A stretch of DNA of 64,000 bases from Hungatella sp. UBA3147 (GTDB lineage: Bacteria; Bacillota; Clostridia; Lachnospirales; Lachnospiraceae): assembly GCA_002365025.1 (NCBI GenBank), contig DEYX01000251.1:1-64000 (forward strand). Direction: 5' to 3'. The notes beneath the pieces were generated by a model. The model had not been told where the DNA came from, ran no database searches, and worked only from the letters and a program-made list of their open reading frames with translations. How positions within the stretch are numbered: position 1 is the stretch's first letter; every line of letters begins with the position of its first letter. The position numbers and the translations under genes were made by a program. Of this stretch, positions 62,146-64,000 are shown in pieces.

Positions 62146-63077
62146 TACTTTCCTCCTCTCTTTTTCCCTGCGCCGGTCAGTACAAAGAATACCATCAGAC
62201 TGAGTGCCGCCGTAATGACAAAGAGTATTACCGATAAGGCACCTGCCATGCCATAATTCTTACTGTAGAGATGGTTATTCAAAAACATAATCAGTGTAGT
62301 ACTGGTTCTGTCCGGACTCCCCTTTGCATTTGTCAGTACCTGAGGCACATCAAACATCTGCAGACCTCCGATCAGGGAAGTGATCAGGACATAAATAAAA
62401 ATAGGCTTAATGGTGGGCATGGTTATCTTTGTGAATATCTGCAGAGATTTTGCTCCGTCAATGGAAGCCGCTTCAAATAAAGATGCATCCACACCAAGAA
62501 TCGCAGCCATTAAAAGAATCGTTGTGTTTCCAAACCACATCATAAAGTTCATAAGCCCGATCAGACCCCTGGTTCCCCAAACGGTTGCCAGAAAGCGGAA
62601 AGGGCTGTTTAAAATCCCCAGGTTTATAAGCAGGTTATTCATAGGGCCGTCATCAGAGAACAGAGCAAAAAACAGCATGGCAAAAGAAGCCGCCATTATG
62701 ACATTCGGCATATAGATAATGGTCTTAAAGAAAGTGCTTCCTTTTAACCTTAGCTTAAAATCCGAAAACCAGACTGCCAAAATCAAAGAAATGATAATCT
62801 GGGGAATAAAGCCGATGATCCAAAGAATCATGGTATTGCCCAGATACTTAAGTAAGTCACTTTGAAAAATAGATACGTAATTTTGCAGTCCTACAAAGTT
62901 AGGACCGATCTGCGTCAATCCGGAACGATAATTTTCAAACAGGCTGTTATAAAAAGTATTTACCAGGGGGATAAAGGAGAATATTAAATAAGTGGCAAAA
63001 AACGGTATCAGAAAAATATATCCCCATTTCGCATAGCTGATTTTTTTTCTGGTCTTTGCCTTCTTTTCTTTTACCAT
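62145..63077 (-). CDS. Carbohydrate ABC transporter permease (MalF type)
   Basis: A 310-residue permease with six membrane segments and a basic start (EKKAKTRKKISYAKWGYIFL). FEAASIDGAKSLQIFTKITM is the EAA loop that docks the ATPase. It pairs with the MalG-type permease. No ATPase gene is in this cluster, so a shared MsmK-type ATPase elsewhere in the genome is likely (inference). It follows the binding-protein gene by about 55 bases. Confidence 0.92.
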   Translation of the reverse strand: MVKEKKAKTRKKISYAKWGYIFLIPFFATYLIFSFIPLVNTFYNSLFENYRSGLTQIGPNFVGLQNYVSIFQSDLLKYLGNTMILWIIGFIPQIIISLILAVWFSDFKLRLKGSTFFKTIIYMPNVIMAASFAMLFFALFSDDGPMNNLLINLGILNSPFRFLATVWGTRGLIGLMNFMMWFGNTTILLMAAILGVDASLFEAASIDGAKSLQIFTKITMPTIKPIFIYVLITSLIGGLQMFDVPQVLTNAKGSPDRTSTTLIMFLNNHLYSKNYGMAGALSVILFVITAALSLMVFFVLTGAGKKRGGK

Positions 63078-63131
63078 TGCAAAACCTCCTGTTTTATACA
63101 GGGCGGGATATCCCCGCCCTGCAGCTCACAA

Positions 63132-64000
63132 CTATTCTGTCTTTAATTCCGGGTACTTTTCAGTAATTGCGGTGTAAAAATTCTTCAGTGCTGTATCTTT
63201 GTCAACAGCCCCATTAAAGTAATCATGCATTGCTGTCTGGAATTCTTCATTAAGACCCTGGTCATAAGGAGAGATTTTACTCATGTCAATTTTTTCAGCC
63301 GCATCGCAGTACATCTGAAGCGGATTCTGCCCTCCGAGGAATTGGGACTTATAATCACTCTTTGCCAATTCTTCCATAACTGTCTTGTTATTGACAAAGT
63401 CATTCTTTTCTTCTACGATCTTTTTCATCGTTGCATCATCACAGCAAATGGTTCTCATAATGTCCGCTACAATATCCGCATTATCGGTTCCGTTAGCAGC
63501 ACAAATCCAGGTTCCGCCCCAGTTATAGGACTCCGGGCCAATAGTTGCCGCCCAGTCACCATAGCAGCCATTTCCCACTTCCTGTTTTCCACCATCCGCT
63601 TCTGCTTTCTCAAGGGAGTTTCCTGCCATAACGAAGTCCACACCCCATGCAGGCATGAAATAGCCGAATACTTTTCCTTCCGGTCCCTGGCCGGCAGCCC
63701 ATTCTGCTGCCCAAAGGATGGTCTTCTGGTTATATCCCTTATCCGTATAATCTTTTGTCTGCTCCACCCACTTTTCCATATTAGGATCAATGACAACCTT
63801 AGTTCCATCAACCCAGGGAGCGGTAACATTATTGGAAAAGGTACGATAAGTATCATCAAAGCCGGATACCATATAATATCCTTTTTCTTTCATCTTTTCC
63901 GCAGTCTTGTCAAAGGAATCCCAATCATTGATTGCCTTCTGGACTTCTGACGGATCGTCGGTTCCTAGCACAGCCTTTGCAATGGAACGGCGGTAAATAT
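63132..64000 (-). CDS. Extracellular sugar-binding protein, C-terminal part (start outside window)
   Basis: About 289 C-terminal codons of an extracellular solute-binding protein family 1. Visible features are YRRSIAKAVLGTDDP, DTYRTFSNNVTAPWVDG, FGYFMPAWGVDFVMAGN, NWGGTWICAANGTDNADIVA and the terminal FQTAMHDYFNGAVDKDTALK helix. The frame continues through the right window edge. It delivers the sugar to the MalF/MalG-type permeases downstream. The substrate is probably a beta-glucoside or other disaccharide, given the GH1 gene. Confidence 0.9.
   Translation of the reverse strand, partial: IYRRSIAKAVLGTDDPSEVQKAINDWDSFDKTAEKMKEKGYYMVSGFDDTYRTFSNNVTAPWVDGTKVVIDPNMEKWVEQTKDYTDKGYNQKTILWAAEWAAGQGPEGKVFGYFMPAWGVDFVMAGNSLEKAEADGGKQEVGNGCYGDWAATIGPESYNWGGTWICAANGTDNADIVADIMRTICCDDATMKKIVEEKNDFVNNKTVMEELAKSDYKSQFLGGQNPLQMYCDAAEKIDMSKISPYDQGLNEEFQTAMHDYFNGAVDKDTALKNFYTAITEKYPELKTE

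Overview
The window looks like a chromosomal segment of a low-to-mid GC, Gram-positive, spore-forming Clostridia, most probably a Lachnospiraceae member of the Lacrimispora/Clostridium cluster XIVa type. This is inferred from strong AGGAGG-type ribosome binding sites, intrinsic terminators, a class B sortase, an L,D-transpeptidase with cell-wall-binding repeats, YesM/YesN-type sugar-sensing genes, a DUF4489 protein and the overall protein character. No rRNA, tRNA or CRISPR array was seen.

Layout. (1) 1-8973, minus strand: a surface-polysaccharide export operon. It holds rfbC, a Wzm/Wzt ABC exporter whose ATPase has a C-terminal sugar-binding domain, a methyltransferase, a 1034-residue multidomain glycosyltransferase, an acyltransferase and an HddC-like nucleotidyltransferase that runs off the left edge. 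(2) 9301-13263: a multiple-monosaccharide ABC importer (chvE-mmsA-mmsB type). (3) 13571-16926: a more AT-rich tryptophanase block with a LysR regulator, a tiny MetS subunit, a deleted NSS transporter and tnaA. (4) 17157-22320: a sugar-sensing system with a membrane-anchored binding protein, a YesM kinase, a YesN regulator and a second lipoprotein binding protein; it probably controls the importer in (2). (5) 22533-39428: a serine hydrolase, then a large second polysaccharide region with many GT2 enzymes, a GT8, two flippases, DUF2304/DUF2142 proteins, a DegT aminotransferase, an ATP-grasp enzyme and UDP-galactopyranose mutase, plus an L,D-transpeptidase on the opposite strand. (6) 39623-50314: mostly housekeeping, with a receiver-only protein, a permease remnant, leuA, a TelA/XpaC pair, glmM, a class B sortase, a BTAD regulator, mgsA and an HD hydrolase. 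(7) 50408-59039: a decayed accessory region of phage and mobile-element remnants (endolysin fragment, holin, terminase fragment, IS256 fragment, two integrase tails) mixed with small hypothetical genes. (8) 59158-64000: a membrane-anchored hypothetical gene, then a GH1 beta-glucosidase and its sugar ABC importer running off the right edge.

The most unusual signals are small. Two paralogous 29-codon hydrophobic ORFs, each with its own terminator, look like type I toxins. A terminator-like hairpin is flipped between two otherwise parallel repeats. Two 150-bp hairpin elements sit between genes of the export operon. A 94-bp palindrome-rich unit is tandemly repeated at the end of the ATP-grasp gene. 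A BTAD regulator carries what looks like a degenerate GGDEF domain. Function calls come from motif recognition only; no database search was run.
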